DNA of 64,000 nucleotides from Chryseosolibacter sp964532595. Its GTDB lineage: Bacteria; Bacteroidota; Bacteroidia; Cytophagales; Cyclobacteriaceae. The notes under the pieces are model-generated. The model had not been told where the DNA came from, searched no databases, and was given only the letters and a program-made list of their open reading frames with translations. Below are positions 35,046 through 44,549 of the stretch, in pieces. The position numbers and the translations under genes were made by a program. The stretch lies in the NCBI GenBank assembly GCA_964532595.1, contig CAZHIQ010000004.1, positions 153,514-217,513 on the forward strand, written 5' to 3'. The number at the start of each line of letters is the position of its first letter. Within the stretch, counting starts at the first letter, position 1.

Positions 35046-35342
35046 TCACCTACTTAAGTGAGCTATGCATTTGTCTATCTCTCTGATGTATTCGTCTACC
35101 TTTTTCTTCAGCTCCGAAACACTTCCGTCTTCCGGGTGTAAATTATTCACAATTTTAGTGATTTTCAGTTGATTATGAAACCCTGCAATCTGCTCGTCCC
35201 GCTGTCTGATGGCCTCCTTAAGCTCCTGGTTCTCATTGCGCAAGGCGTTGATTTCATCCTTCAGGCCCTTGTGCTCATTGATAAGCACCAGAAGTTTACG
35301 TTCCAGGCCGTTCAGATTGGCCCTGAGTGCCTCTTGGTCCAT
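35046..35342 (-). CDS. small coiled-coil protein upstream of zapA
   Basis: A 98-residue protein made almost wholly of a coiled coil (ERKLLVLINEHKGLKDEINA and NENQELKEAIRQRDEQIAGF show heptads), followed by a short helical C-terminus (SELKKKVDEYIREIDKCIAH). No domain is recognised. Its place beside zapA suggests a division-linked role by analogy with ZapB-like coiled coils, but this is only inference. I use the ATG at 35342; a TTG at 35372 would add ten residues. Confidence 0.72.
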   Translation of the reverse strand: MDQEALRANLNGLERKLLVLINEHKGLKDEINALRNENQELKEAIRQRDEQIAGFHNQLKITKIVNNLHPEDGSVSELKKKVDEYIREIDKCIAHLSR

Positions 35343-35427
35343 TAATTCGGGGGTTTCTAAATGCTTGTTCAAAGTTCAGCCGCACGGTTCGTCGTCACAG
35401 ATATACCAGGGGAAATGAAGTTGCCTT

Positions 35428-37857
35428 CTATTTCCGTATCACCGCATTCAACTTTTTCTCGAAGGCGGTGATCAGACGTTGCATCGTCCCGTCAATTTCT
35501 TCGTCGGTCAGGGTCTTCTTCTCGTCCTGAAGGGTGAAGGACAAAGCGTAAGCCTTCTTGCCTTTCGGGATGTTTTCACCTTCGTAAACGTCGAAGATTC
35601 CAATTTCTTTTATCAACCGCTTCTCGGTTTGCATGATCAGATTGCGCACGTCTTCAAATGTTGCAGTTGCATCAAGAACGAGTGATAAATCTCGTCTTAC
35701 CTCAGGGAATCGCGCAACCTCCTGAATTACTAACTTAGGATTTGCCAACTTGAAAAGCAAGGATGTGTCGAGGTCGGCAAAAAATAAATCCTGCTTGATT
35801 CCGAAGTCTTTTAGCAGTGATGATTTAACCCGGCCCGCGGTGCCCAGTTCCTCTTTTCCTGCATAAACCTTTACACAGTATTCGAAGAGTTGATCCTTCG
35901 TCGGTTCAACGCGAATATCCTGCAATCCGGTCTTTTGGCTGATGTTATAGACATGCTGCATCAGGTCGTAGTAGCCTACTGCCTCGCGTTTTCCTCTCCA
36001 GTGTTCGGCTTGCGTCGACCCTGTCATGTATAAGGCTAGCCGTTCGCGCTCGTGGTACTGATTGTCGCGGCGGAAGTACACTTTCCCGAACTCATAGAGT
36101 TTCAGGTCTTTCTGTTTGTGGTTGATATTATGAGCACATACTTCCAGACCGGTAAAAAGCATGGTTTGGCGAAGGATACCGAGTTCTTCGCTAAGCTTGT
36201 TCAGTATTTCGACAGGCTCGCCCTCGAAGGTAAGCGCATGCTTATGCTGATAGGCCTGATTCGTAAGTGAATTAGTCCATATTTCATAGAAGCCGTTGGC
36301 GACGAGCAAGTCGCCGATCGATCGGCGGTAACGATCCGGGCTTTTTCGGGGGAAGTCGGCCAGGTAATCGGATCCTGCCGTGTCGGAAAGCTCGATATTG
36401 TTAAATCCGTAAATCCGGAGGATTTCCTCGACAACATCGGCTTCTTGTGTAACATCGACGCGATAAGGCGGCACCGAAACAGTGTAACGGTCTGCCTGCT
36501 TGTCGGTCACATCAATGTCAAGGCGGTGGAGAATGGCAAACACTTCCTCACGCGGAATGGCTTTCCCGATGAGTCGTTCGACATTGCGGTCTTTTACAAG
36601 GATAGTGCGGTTTTCGGCGACCGTAGGGTAAATGTCGGTAATATCGGACGAGATTTTTCCTCCTGCTATCTCGCGGATCATGAGCGCTGCCCGTTTCAAC
36701 GCATAGACGGTGATATTCGGGTCTGTGCCGCGTTCGAAACGGAATGACGCGTCGGTCTTCAATTGGTGATGTTGTCCGGTGCGTCGTACGTACACGGAAG
36801 AGAAGCATGCGCTTTCCAAAAAGATATCGCGAGTGTCGTCTTTTATTCCGGAATGCGCCCCGCCGAAAACACCGGCAATACACATACCCGCCTCTTTGTC
36901 GTTTGTCGCGCCGTTGCAGATAATTAGATCAGTCGCGCTGAGGCGACGCTCTTTTCCGTCGAGTGTTGTGAAAGGCGTTCCTTCAGGAAGCGTTTTTACT
37001 ACCACTTTTCGCCCGGCAATCGCCCGTACGTCAAAAGCATGCAGGGGTTGGCCGATTTCATGACATATGAAGTTCGTGATATCAACAATGTTGTTGATGG
37101 GTGTAAGTCCGATAGCACGAAGGCGATTCTGAAGCCATGCCGGCGAGTCGCTTACGGTCACACCGCTTATGGTGAGGCCTGAGTAGCGCGGACAGGCTTC
37201 GGTGTTCTCGACAATCACTTCAATAGGGAGGGAGGTGTCATCTGCCTTGAAGTTGTCGACCGAGGGCCATTTTACCGGGCGGTCTTTTGCAGCGTGAATA
37301 TCGCGGGCTACGCCAATGTGTGATGCAGCATCGGCGCGGTTAGGTGTCAGGCCTATTTCAATAACCTGGTCGGTCTCAATAGCAAAGTACTGGGCAGCAG
37401 GGGTTCCGTTGGGAACATCGGTGTTGAGCACCATGATCCCATCGTGGCCTTCTCCCAATCCGATTTCGTCTTCGGCGCAGATCATCCCTTCGGATACCTC
37501 GCCGCGTATTTTGGTTTTCTTTATGGTGAAGGGATCGCCCGATGTCGGGTAGAGGGTTGTTCCGGGCAATGCGACGACAACGCGTTGGCCTTTGGCGACG
37601 TTTGGCGCACCGCAGACGATAGGAAGAACGCGACCCTCGCCGACGTCGACGGTGGTCAACGATAGCTTGTCGGCATTCGGATGTTTCTCACAGCTCTTCA
37701 CCTCTCCGATGACCAGCCCCGCCAGACCACCTCTCACAGTCTCGAAAGCGTGAATGCTCTCGACCTCGAGGCCGGTAGAGGTAAGGAGTTGCCCGAGCTC
37801 GTCGGGCGATTCGGGTATGTCAATGTAGTCTTTAAGCCAGTTGTAAGAAATGGTCAT
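35428..37857 (-). CDS. pheT: phenylalanine-tRNA ligase beta subunit
   Basis: Beta subunit of the alpha2-beta2 synthetase that charges tRNA-Phe, 809 residues. Domains in order: a tRNA-binding (EMAP-like) domain (about 42-155; KHPNADKLSLTTVDVG, VVCGAPNV-type motif IVCGAPNVAKGQRVVVALPG), the B3/B4 editing domain (KTDASFRFERGTDP near 355-370), the B5 domain, a core domain like the alpha catalytic fold (about 480-690), and the C-terminal anticodon-binding FDX-ACB domain (FPEVRRDLSLVLDATATFED from about 715). A -7 promoter box is 23 bp upstream. The alpha subunit gene is not in the window. Confidence 0.97.
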   Translation of the reverse strand: MTISYNWLKDYIDIPESPDELGQLLTSTGLEVESIHAFETVRGGLAGLVIGEVKSCEKHPNADKLSLTTVDVGEGRVLPIVCGAPNVAKGQRVVVALPGTTLYPTSGDPFTIKKTKIRGEVSEGMICAEDEIGLGEGHDGIMVLNTDVPNGTPAAQYFAIETDQVIEIGLTPNRADAASHIGVARDIHAAKDRPVKWPSVDNFKADDTSLPIEVIVENTEACPRYSGLTISGVTVSDSPAWLQNRLRAIGLTPINNIVDITNFICHEIGQPLHAFDVRAIAGRKVVVKTLPEGTPFTTLDGKERRLSATDLIICNGATNDKEAGMCIAGVFGGAHSGIKDDTRDIFLESACFSSVYVRRTGQHHQLKTDASFRFERGTDPNITVYALKRAALMIREIAGGKISSDITDIYPTVAENRTILVKDRNVERLIGKAIPREEVFAILHRLDIDVTDKQADRYTVSVPPYRVDVTQEADVVEEILRIYGFNNIELSDTAGSDYLADFPRKSPDRYRRSIGDLLVANGFYEIWTNSLTNQAYQHKHALTFEGEPVEILNKLSEELGILRQTMLFTGLEVCAHNINHKQKDLKLYEFGKVYFRRDNQYHERERLALYMTGSTQAEHWRGKREAVGYYDLMQHVYNISQKTGLQDIRVEPTKDQLFEYCVKVYAGKEELGTAGRVKSSLLKDFGIKQDLFFADLDTSLLFKLANPKLVIQEVARFPEVRRDLSLVLDATATFEDVRNLIMQTEKRLIKEIGIFDVYEGENIPKGKKAYALSFTLQDEKKTLTDEEIDGTMQRLITAFEKKLNAVIRK

Positions 37858-37880
37858 GCTGTGTGATTGGAATAGAGGCC

Positions 37881-37888
37881 CAAAAATA
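37881..37888 (-). promoter_or_regulatory. -7 box TATTTTTG of pheT
   Basis: On the minus strand TATTTTTG matches TAnnTTTG, 23 nt upstream of the pheT ATG. No TTG box is seen 19 nt further upstream, so only half the promoter is supported. Confidence 0.5.
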
Positions 37889-37936
37889 AGCGTTTGGCGG
37901 AAAAGCCCCTAGTGAAGCCTCCGTTAAGGTTCCGTA

Positions 37937-38554
37937 TCATTTAAAGGTCTTCTCCCCGGCGCGTATGGCCACCGTGAGGAGATTTTCTTGCGGGGGCAGC
38001 GGGCAGGAGAAGGTTTCGTTATAGGCACAGTACGGATTGTAGGCACGGTTGAAATCAAGGGTGATTGATGCGGCGCCCGGTGTTTTGGTGACGTCGAGGT
38101 AACGCCCGGCTCCATAGCTTTCTACAGCGCTGGTCGCGTCGCCAAACGCGAGAAACAGCTGGCCGCGAAAGGGGCCCATGTCAGCCACTTCGAGAATAAG
38201 TAGGCGATTGTCAACGCCGTCAAGCTTGAAGTGCGCCCACGCATATTCCAGATAGCGCTGCGTTTTTCCGTCGTTGGTCTGCAATATTCTGGTTTTTCGC
38301 TCTTTGATCGGTTCAAGACGTGCAACCACACGGTAGCGGCTGTCAATCGGAAAATAGTTCAGTGACTTGAAACTCTCGGGATCCGACGTGAAAGGTGAGT
38401 CGGCAGATGTTTTCAGGTATCGTTCGCGTTCTTTGCGGTGCTTCTCAATCTGCCCGATGTAGGTCGTGTCATCCTGACTTCCCCTGAAGGAGTAAATCAT
38501 GGCGATAAATCCGGCGGCTACGGCGACTAGAATTAGAATGTTTTTCCGTCTCAT
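37937..38554 (-). CDS. DUF1684 protein
   Basis: A 205-residue protein with an N-terminal hydrophobic segment (NILILVAVAAGFIAMIYSF, signal or anchor) and a beta-rich domain: YFPIDSRYRVVARLEPI, YLEYAWAHFKLDG, FLAFGDATSAVESYGAGRYL, and the C-terminal block ITLDFNRAYNPYCAYNETFS with CPLPPQENLLTVAIRAGEK. This is the DUF1684 pattern, with its conserved DFNRAYNPxC segment; function unknown. Start is the ATG at 38554 (a GTG at 38569 is possible). The first 86 bp overlap the 3' end of the serine hydrolase gene in another frame. Confidence 0.85.
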   Translation of the reverse strand: MRRKNILILVAVAAGFIAMIYSFRGSQDDTTYIGQIEKHRKERERYLKTSADSPFTSDPESFKSLNYFPIDSRYRVVARLEPIKERKTRILQTNDGKTQRYLEYAWAHFKLDGVDNRLLILEVADMGPFRGQLFLAFGDATSAVESYGAGRYLDVTKTPGAASITLDFNRAYNPYCAYNETFSCPLPPQENLLTVAIRAGEKTFK

Positions 38555-39854
38555 GGATGCAATTTTCACAATTCTTCGGAATTAACCACTCACCAACCAG
38601 CAAATCGGGAGACGAGCGTACAGGTTCCTGAAGTCTTTGCCACAGCAGGATCGAATCCCGGCGGTTGTAATACATATTGAAGAACATGGGTACGGCGTTG
38701 TCGACGGCGCGGCCCGCTCCGTTTGATAAAACGCAGATGCCGATGCGGCCACGGCGGTCGAGCGCGATTTCGCTCCGGTATCCTCTTACAAACCCACCGT
38801 GATAGAGGAGCGTGTCGTTGGCGAACTGCAGGACACGCCAACCCAGCGCGTAGTGGGAATCGGAGGGACCGATCCACTTTCTGAAATAGCGATTCTTTGT
38901 GCGGGCCTTGATCATAGGCGTGTAAATCCTGTCGAGGGTAGCCTCGGAGATAAAATCGTGTTTTGCTCCAAGCAGGGCTTTTAATACTTCGGCCATATCA
39001 GCGATGCTTGCATTTACGCCGCCGGCGGGACCTACATTATAATAAGTGTCCGATATCTTGGTTTTGCGCCAACCCCGCCCCCATTGCAAATGCGGTTGAG
39101 CTACATTGGGGTTTTCGGCGATCGATTCGTAGTCCATGGATGCGTCTCGCATTCCGAGGCGGTTGAATACGCGCTCCTGCATTTGTGTCTGGTAGCTTTT
39201 TCCGGTAGCGCGTTCTATTGCCGCGCCGATGAGGCTGTAAGCAACATTCTGGTAGCTGTATAATTCACCCGGTGCGGCGATGAGATCGATGTCTTTGAGG
39301 GCGGCCAGCATTTCTTCCAGGGGCTTTCCGTCTTCCACCAGTGTGGTATAGGTGTGATAGGGAAGACCTGTCGTGTGCGAGAGCACGTGGGTAAGGAGGA
39401 GACTGTCAGTAGCTTCCCGGGTTTTCAATGAGAACTCCGGAAGATGGTCGATCACGCGGTCGTTCCAGGAGAGAATACCCTCTTCGACGAGTAAGCCAGT
39501 AAGCAGTGGGGCGAATGTTTTTGAGACGGAAGCAAGTCGAAATACCGTATTGGCGTCGACCGAATCCGCCGTTCCGGCTTCGCGCACACCAAATGGCTTA
39601 AGCAGTAATATCGTGGAGTCTTGCACGATCGCTACCGCCAAGCCGGGTGTGTGGGTGCTTTCAATCAGTTCCGCTAATTCTATCTGGTACTCTGCAAGAA
39701 GCTTTTCGACGTAGGGATTGGGCAAGGCCGCTTCGATGGGTTCGGGCGTCACCAGCGGCGCTTCCACGGGTACGGGAGGCTCGTCTGTGAGCCCATAAAC
39801 ACCGATGGCCAACAGGGCAGCAACGATTATCCCTCCAGGCAGATATCTTTTCAT
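38469..39854 (-). CDS. serine hydrolase, beta-lactamase class C family, odd C-terminus
   Basis: A 461-residue exported hydrolase: hydrophobic N-terminus (GGIIVAALLAIGVYGLT), catalytic SxxK in FRLASVSKTFAPLLTGLLV, YxN in LYSYQNVAYSLIGAAIERAT, and a third-motif region around LLYHGGFVRGYRSEIALDR. The normal end of the fold would be near VRSSPDLLVGEW. The last 30 or so residues (rich in N, C, S, R) are read from DNA that also encodes the start of DUF1684 in another frame. A shift of one base would end the protein at a TAA right after VGEW, so either the overlap is real or there is a one-base indel, in the genome or in the assembly. Confidence 0.85.
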   Translation of the reverse strand: MKRYLPGGIIVAALLAIGVYGLTDEPPVPVEAPLVTPEPIEAALPNPYVEKLLAEYQIELAELIESTHTPGLAVAIVQDSTILLLKPFGVREAGTADSVDANTVFRLASVSKTFAPLLTGLLVEEGILSWNDRVIDHLPEFSLKTREATDSLLLTHVLSHTTGLPYHTYTTLVEDGKPLEEMLAALKDIDLIAAPGELYSYQNVAYSLIGAAIERATGKSYQTQMQERVFNRLGMRDASMDYESIAENPNVAQPHLQWGRGWRKTKISDTYYNVGPAGGVNASIADMAEVLKALLGAKHDFISEATLDRIYTPMIKARTKNRYFRKWIGPSDSHYALGWRVLQFANDTLLYHGGFVRGYRSEIALDRRGRIGICVLSNGAGRAVDNAVPMFFNMYYNRRDSILLWQRLQEPVRSSPDLLVGEWLIPKNCENCIHETEKHSNSSRRSRRIYRHDLLLQGKSG

Positions 39855-39927
39855 TCAGCGCAAATCATGGCGCCGGCCGTTACCATACAGCCGGTGCATT
39901 TTACTTCACAAGACCAAGAGACGAGGA

Positions 39928-40629
39928 TCAGAGAATCCCCTCGTCTGCAAAGCTATAATATTTTCGCCCCGCGACGATTAAATGATCGAGTACCTGAATT
40001 TCGAGGAGTTTAGCCGCCTGTCCGATCTTTTTTGTGAGATCGATGTCGGCCTGGCTGGGCGTCAAGTTTCCCGAAGGGTGATTGTGCGCGAGGATGATGC
40101 CGCTCGCCAGCTCGGAGATCGCCAGTTTAAAGATGATTTTCGGATCGGCGACAGTACCGGCCACGCCTCCCTGCGAGATTTGACACTTGCGGATGAGACG
40201 GTTCGCGCGGTTTAACAGAATAACCCAGAACTCTTCGTGGGGGAGGTCCTGGAGGTGGCCTTTGAGTATTGCGAAGCAGTCGCGCGAGCCTGTGATCCGG
40301 GGTTTTTCTTCCGCGTCGAGTTCGCGTCGCCGCCGCCCGAGTTCCAGCGCCGCGGCAATGGAGATAGCCTTCGCTTCGCCGATTCCGCGAAGGGTCATCA
40401 GGTCTCGCACGGAGCGACGGGCCAGTTCATCGAGGTTGTTATCAACGGTTGCAAGCAGGCGACGTGCAAGCTCTACGGCGCTTGCTGTACGGGTTCCCGT
40501 GCCCAGCAGAATGGCGACCAGTTCGGCGTCACTCAGCGTTGGGGCACCTTTTGTCAACAGCTTTTCTCGCGGACGGTCGTCCGGAGACCAGCTCTTGATC
40601 TTGAGCGGTTGAGTGGAGGGTTCGTTCAT
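39928..40629 (-). CDS. radC: RadC-family JAMM protein
   Basis: A 233-residue RadC (UPF0758) protein. The N-terminal helix-hairpin-helix region holds DAELVAILLGTGTRTASAVE and TLRGIGEAKAISIAAALELG; the C-terminal domain has a complete JAMM metal motif, LAHNHPSGNLTPSQADID (H-x-H-P-x-G-x4-S-x2-D). Once named for DNA repair, its true role is unsettled. Start is the ATG at 40629; the frame is open upstream to 40722, but that would run through the rpsT terminator. Confidence 0.95.
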   Translation of the reverse strand: MNEPSTQPLKIKSWSPDDRPREKLLTKGAPTLSDAELVAILLGTGTRTASAVELARRLLATVDNNLDELARRSVRDLMTLRGIGEAKAISIAAALELGRRRRELDAEEKPRITGSRDCFAILKGHLQDLPHEEFWVILLNRANRLIRKCQISQGGVAGTVADPKIIFKLAISELASGIILAHNHPSGNLTPSQADIDLTKKIGQAAKLLEIQVLDHLIVAGRKYYSFADEGIL

Positions 40630-40670
40630 AAGGGGTCTTTTTTTTCGCCAACCGGCGGTATGAACGAATT

Positions 40671-40707
40671 TAAAAAGAAAAACCCTCTCCGGACAATCCG
40701 AAGAGGG
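40671..40707 (-). terminator. intrinsic terminator of rpsT
   Basis: On the minus strand CCCTCTTCGGA and TCCGGAGAGGG form an 11-bp stem (one G-U pair; plus coordinates 40697-40707 with 40683-40693) with a 3-nt loop, followed by GTTTTTCTTTTTA. It is 24 bp downstream of the rpsT stop and a textbook rho-independent terminator, so radC probably has its own promoter or depends on read-through. Confidence 0.92.
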
Positions 40708-40731
40708 CTGTATGTTCATCATGCAAACGTC

Positions 40732-40986
40732 TTACTGAAGGCTGTTCACGTGTCTGGTCAGCTTCGACTTTTGGTTAGCCGCTTTTTTCCAGTGAATGAT
40801 GTTCTTCTTGGCCAGCTTGTCGATCATGGCCGTCACGTTTTTCAACAGCTCAGAGGCTGCAGACTTCTCGGTAGTGGCTTTCAACCGCTTGATGAATGTC
40901 CTCGTCGTCTTGTGCTGATAGCGGTTCCGCAGGCGTTTTGCCTCATTTGCCCGGATTCTCTTCTCTGCTGACTTATGATTTGCCAT
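40732..40986 (-). CDS. rpsT: 30S ribosomal protein S20
   Basis: An 84-residue S20 with the typical start MANHKSAEKRIRANEAKRLR and a lysine/arginine-rich helical body (TRTFIKRLKATTEK, LAKKNIIHWKKAANQKSKL). It binds 16S rRNA. It is a single-gene transcript: a strong promoter lies 25 bp upstream and an intrinsic terminator just downstream. Confidence 0.97.
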   Translation of the reverse strand: MANHKSAEKRIRANEAKRLRNRYQHKTTRTFIKRLKATTEKSAASELLKNVTAMIDKLAKKNIIHWKKAANQKSKLTRHVNSLQ

Positions 40987-41011
40987 AATCTCTGTTCAAA
41001 AATAAGGACTG

Positions 41012-41041
41012 CAAAGGTAACGGGTTTTCTTTAAAATACAA
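41012..41041 (-). promoter_or_regulatory. Bacteroidota-type promoter of rpsT
   Basis: On the minus strand a TTG (41039-41041, within TTTTTG) is followed after exactly 19 nt by TACCTTTG (41012-41019). This is a full match to the Bacteroidota consensus TTG-N19-TAnnTTTG, and it is the best promoter in the window. The rpsT start codon is 25 nt further on. Confidence 0.85.
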
Positions 41042-41110
41042 AAACCATCCAAAAAATGGCGAATTGTTAACTTGAGTGTTGCCGGCATACCGCCGAAAAC
41101 ACGCTTTGCC

Positions 41111-42049
41111 ATGAAAAAGACCCTCATTTTTCTGGCGATAGGCATGGGACTATGTGCTTTTTCGCCTTTCTGGGGCTTCTATGCCCACCGCAAGATAAAT
41201 CGTCTGGCCGTATTTACCCTGCCCCCGGCCATGATCACCTTTTACAAGGTACATGTGAACTATCTGACCGAAACGGCTGTCAACCCCGACCGTCGGAGGT
41301 ATGTGGTGGAGAAAGAAGCCCCCCGGCATTATCTCGACCTCGATCACTATCCCGACAGTGTCGAGCTCCCGAGGGGGTGGCTCGACGCGGTGGAAAGATT
41401 CGGCGAGGATTCGCTCCGTGAACACGGCATACTTCCGTGGCACATTTTCGCCATGTATTTGCGCCTTCGCGACGCCTTTATGGTGGGGGATTCGGATCTG
41501 ATTTTGCGCACGTCGTCCGACCTGGGGCATTACATTGCCGATGCCCACGTCCCCTTGCATACAACGCGAAACTACAACGGTCAGCTTACCGGCCAGGAGG
41601 GAATTCACGGCTTATGGGAGTCACGGCTGCCGGAACTGTTCAGTGAAGAATACGACTTCTTCGTTGGCCCTGCCCGATATTTACATGATCCGCAGGAAGC
41701 AGCCTGGCAGATTGTAAGAGAATCTCACTCGTACGTTGAGGATGTCCTGGGCTTTGAGGCTGAATTGTCGCAGAGCTTCGGTGAAAAACGGTTTGGGTTC
41801 GAAACACGGGGAAGAAGAACGGTGAATGTTTACACGGAGGACTACTGCCGCGCTTATCATCAACGACTCGGCAATACGGTAGAATCGCGCATGCGACAGT
41901 CGATCCTGCTTACCGGAAGCTTTTGGTATACCGCCTGGGTTGACGCCGGACAGCCCGACTTAAAGTCACTACTCAATCATATACCGGAGAAGGAGGAACT
42001 CGAAGAACGTCGGGCGGCGGTGAAGCGGCTGCGTGGGCATATCGACTGA
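41111..42049 (+). CDS. zinc-dependent phospholipase C / S1-P1 nuclease-like protein
   Basis: A 312-residue exported protein: signal peptide (TLIFLAIGMGLCAFSPFWG) and an all-helical domain with the metal-binding residues of the phospholipase C/P1 nuclease fold. Visible candidates are His in YAHRKINRLAVF near the mature N-terminus, DLDHYPD, WHIFAMYLRLRDAF, DLGHYIADAHVPLHTTRNY, and EGIHGLWESRLPE. Families of this fold cleave phospholipids or nucleic acids; which applies here is not visible. The ATG at 41111 is chosen because it gives a proper signal peptide. Confidence 0.85.
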   Translation: MKKTLIFLAIGMGLCAFSPFWGFYAHRKINRLAVFTLPPAMITFYKVHVNYLTETAVNPDRRRYVVEKEAPRHYLDLDHYPDSVELPRGWLDAVERFGEDSLREHGILPWHIFAMYLRLRDAFMVGDSDLILRTSSDLGHYIADAHVPLHTTRNYNGQLTGQEGIHGLWESRLPELFSEEYDFFVGPARYLHDPQEAAWQIVRESHSYVEDVLGFEAELSQSFGEKRFGFETRGRRTVNVYTEDYCRAYHQRLGNTVESRMRQSILLTGSFWYTAWVDAGQPDLKSLLNHIPEKEELEERRAAVKRLRGHID

Positions 42050-42128
42050 TATGTTTTCGCACAGGAGCTGCCGTCATATTGTGCTGATTTTCACCATGAC
42101 AGCCCTGCCCTGGCATGTCCCTTTTATG

Positions 42129-42152
42129 ATTAATTCTCTATGTAGAATTAAT
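42129..42152 (+). promoter_or_regulatory. perfect 9-bp palindrome upstream of the SusC gene
   Basis: ATTAATTCT-CTATGT-AGAATTAAT is a perfect inverted repeat with a 6-nt loop, 10 bp before the SusC start codon. It could be an operator or a leader hairpin near the ribosome entry site. Confidence 0.5.
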
Positions 42153-42162
42153 CTGGTATGGT

Positions 42163-44549
42163 ATGAAAAAACTTTTACTCGTCCTGTTATCATGGAGTTG
42201 CGCTTGTACTGCATGGTCTCAGGCCACAGAAGTCACCGGGCGGGTGCTGTCATCGGACGATGATCTTCCGATTCCGGGAGTGAATGTGGTTGTCGAGGGC
42301 ACTACCCGGGGAACGACGACTGACGTCGATGGTAACTATTCTATCCAGTTACAGCCCGGAGAGAATGTTCTGGTATTTTCGTTTGTAGGTTTCACCACCG
42401 CCGAGGTGCAGGTCAACGGCCGGTCGGTAGTAGATGTTATGTTAGAGCCGGAAGTGACCGCGCTGGAGGAAGTTGTTGTAGTAGGGTATGGCGAGCAACG
42501 AAGAGTCGATATCACGGGCTCTGTCGCTAACATCGGAGGCGATGAAATCGCCAGGCAGCCCACTCCCAATCCGATCAGCGCATTGCAAGGACGAGTAGCG
42601 GGTGTACAGATTACTAACTCGGGACAACCCGGCGCCTCTCCTGAAATTCGCATCCGCGGAACCGGTACTGTTTACGGCGATCCCAATCCGCTCTATGTGG
42701 TCGATGGGGTATGGTACGACGATATCAGCTGGTTAAACCCGCAAGACATTGCGGATATCAGCATCCTGAAAGACGCGTCGTCGCAGGCTATCTATGGTGT
42801 GCGGGCCGCCAACGGCGTAGTCCTTGTCACTACACGAAAAGGACGGCAGGATACACCGGTGTCATTGTCGTACGACGGCTTTGTTGGCTCGCAGGTCATC
42901 ACTAATCAGGTTGAAATGGCCAATGGGCCGCAATATGCTGAGATGATTAACGAACTGGATGTTATCAATGGAGCTGCACCCAGGTACGATGATCCTTCTT
43001 CGTTCGGCACGACAGATTGGTTCCGCCAGGTTCTTCGGGCCGGGATCATTCACAACCACACGCTATCGCTCCAGGGCGGTGGTGAGCGATCAACGTTCAA
43101 TTTTTCGCTTGGCTATCTCAATCAGGAAGGTACGGTCGAGGGCAATTCTTTCGAACGTGTAACCGCCAGGTTGCAGAACGAAATTCAAGCCTTCGATTTT
43201 CTTAAAGTCGGTTATACCGTCACGGGGGCGATGAACAACTCGGTGGATTTGCCAGGTGGAATTTTTCATCAGCTTTACACAGCTTCTCCCATTACACCGG
43301 TTTACTACGCGGATGGATCGTATGGAGATCCCAGAGATTACCAGGCCGGTTCTTCTAATCTGTTTAATCCTCAGGTTACACTCGACTTCTTTGACCAGGA
43401 TTCGAAGAACTATCGCATGACGGGTAATGTATTCGCTGAGCTGTCTTTCCTCAGGAATTTTACCCTGCGGTCGAGTCTTGGCGGAGATTTCGGTCAAAAT
43501 GAACTGCGGAATTTTTCTCCGCAGTATGCTGCGACTTTTACGCAACGGCGGTCATCGAGCTTATTGCGACGGGAGCGCGCGGAAACCCGAAACTGGATTA
43601 TCGAAAATACGCTGACATATGACTACCGGGAGGATGAAGATCATACGATTAGGGTTTTGCTTGGTCAGGGCGCGCAGGAGTATCGATTTTACAAATTGAT
43701 CGGATCGATTGAAAATGTTCCCAATAACAGCCGGGCCGATCATTACTTCGCACTGGGTAGCCCCGAAAGTATGCTCATCGATGACGAAGGTGATCTCTAT
43801 ACTATAGCATCTTACTTCGCGCGCATAAATTACTCGTTCCGCGACCGGTACTTGTTGACGGCTTCTTTCCGGGCCGATGGCTCTTCGAAATTCGGACGTG
43901 ACGACCGTTGGGGATATTTCCCTTCGGTGGGTGTTGGCTGGGTCATTAGCGAAGAAGGGTTCATGGCTAATCAATCGGTATTCAATCATCTCAAGCTTCG
44001 AGGCAGCTGGGGCAGGATAGGCAATAGCTCCGTTCCTTCCAATACGTCGGTCCGTCTGGTGACGCAGACGCCGCAGTTTATTGCCGTGTGGGGTAACGGA
44101 GCTGTGTCGCCCGGGGCGAGTATCAATACTATCACGCCGCCTACGACGGTGTGGGAAGTCGGAGAAGGTACGGATATCGGTCTTGAAATGAATTTCCTTG
44201 ACTATCGACTTTACGCCGAAGTCGATTACTACATCAAAGACACGAAGGATGCGATTTTTGCGATTCCGATTCTTCGCTCACTCGGTACCAGTGGTAGCGA
44301 GATCATTGGTAACCAGGCANNNNNNNNNNNNNNNNNNNNNNNNNNNNNNNNNNNNNNNNNNNNNNNNNNNNNNNNNNNNNNNNNNNNNNNNNNNNNNNNN
44401 NNNNNNNNNNNNNNNNNNNCACGTGGCAGGATCAGCCCAGCGACGCTTTCTCGTACAGCATCAGCGGAAACCTTGCTATCAATAAGAATGAGGTGTTCGA
44501 AGTGTCTACTGGGGCGAATCCTATTGACAAAGCCGTGGGAATTGAATAA
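42163..44549 (+). CDS. SusC/RagA-type TonB-linked transporter, interrupted and cut short
   Basis: Outer-membrane TonB-dependent transporter for glycans or other nutrients. Signal peptide (LLLVLLSWSCACTAWSQ), a carboxypeptidase-regulatory-like domain (about 22-100; PGVNVVVEGTTRGTTTDVDG), TonB-box-like LEEVVVVGYGEQ, a plug domain (ALQGRVAGVQITNSGQPGAS, PLYVVDGVWYDD) and part of the barrel. A 100-N gap at 44320-44419 interrupts it. After the gap a SusC-like segment resumes in another frame (WQDQPSDAFSYSISGNLAIN, ending KAVGIE) and hits TAA at 44547. Usual SusC proteins are about 1000 residues, so the last part of the barrel is absent. The following DNA is the end of an unrelated glucoamylase-family gene. 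Confidence 0.85.
44320..44419. other. assembly gap (100 N)
   Basis: Exactly 100 N inside the SusC barrel. The SusC frame before and after differs, which means nothing because the true gap length is unknown. Confidence 0.98.
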
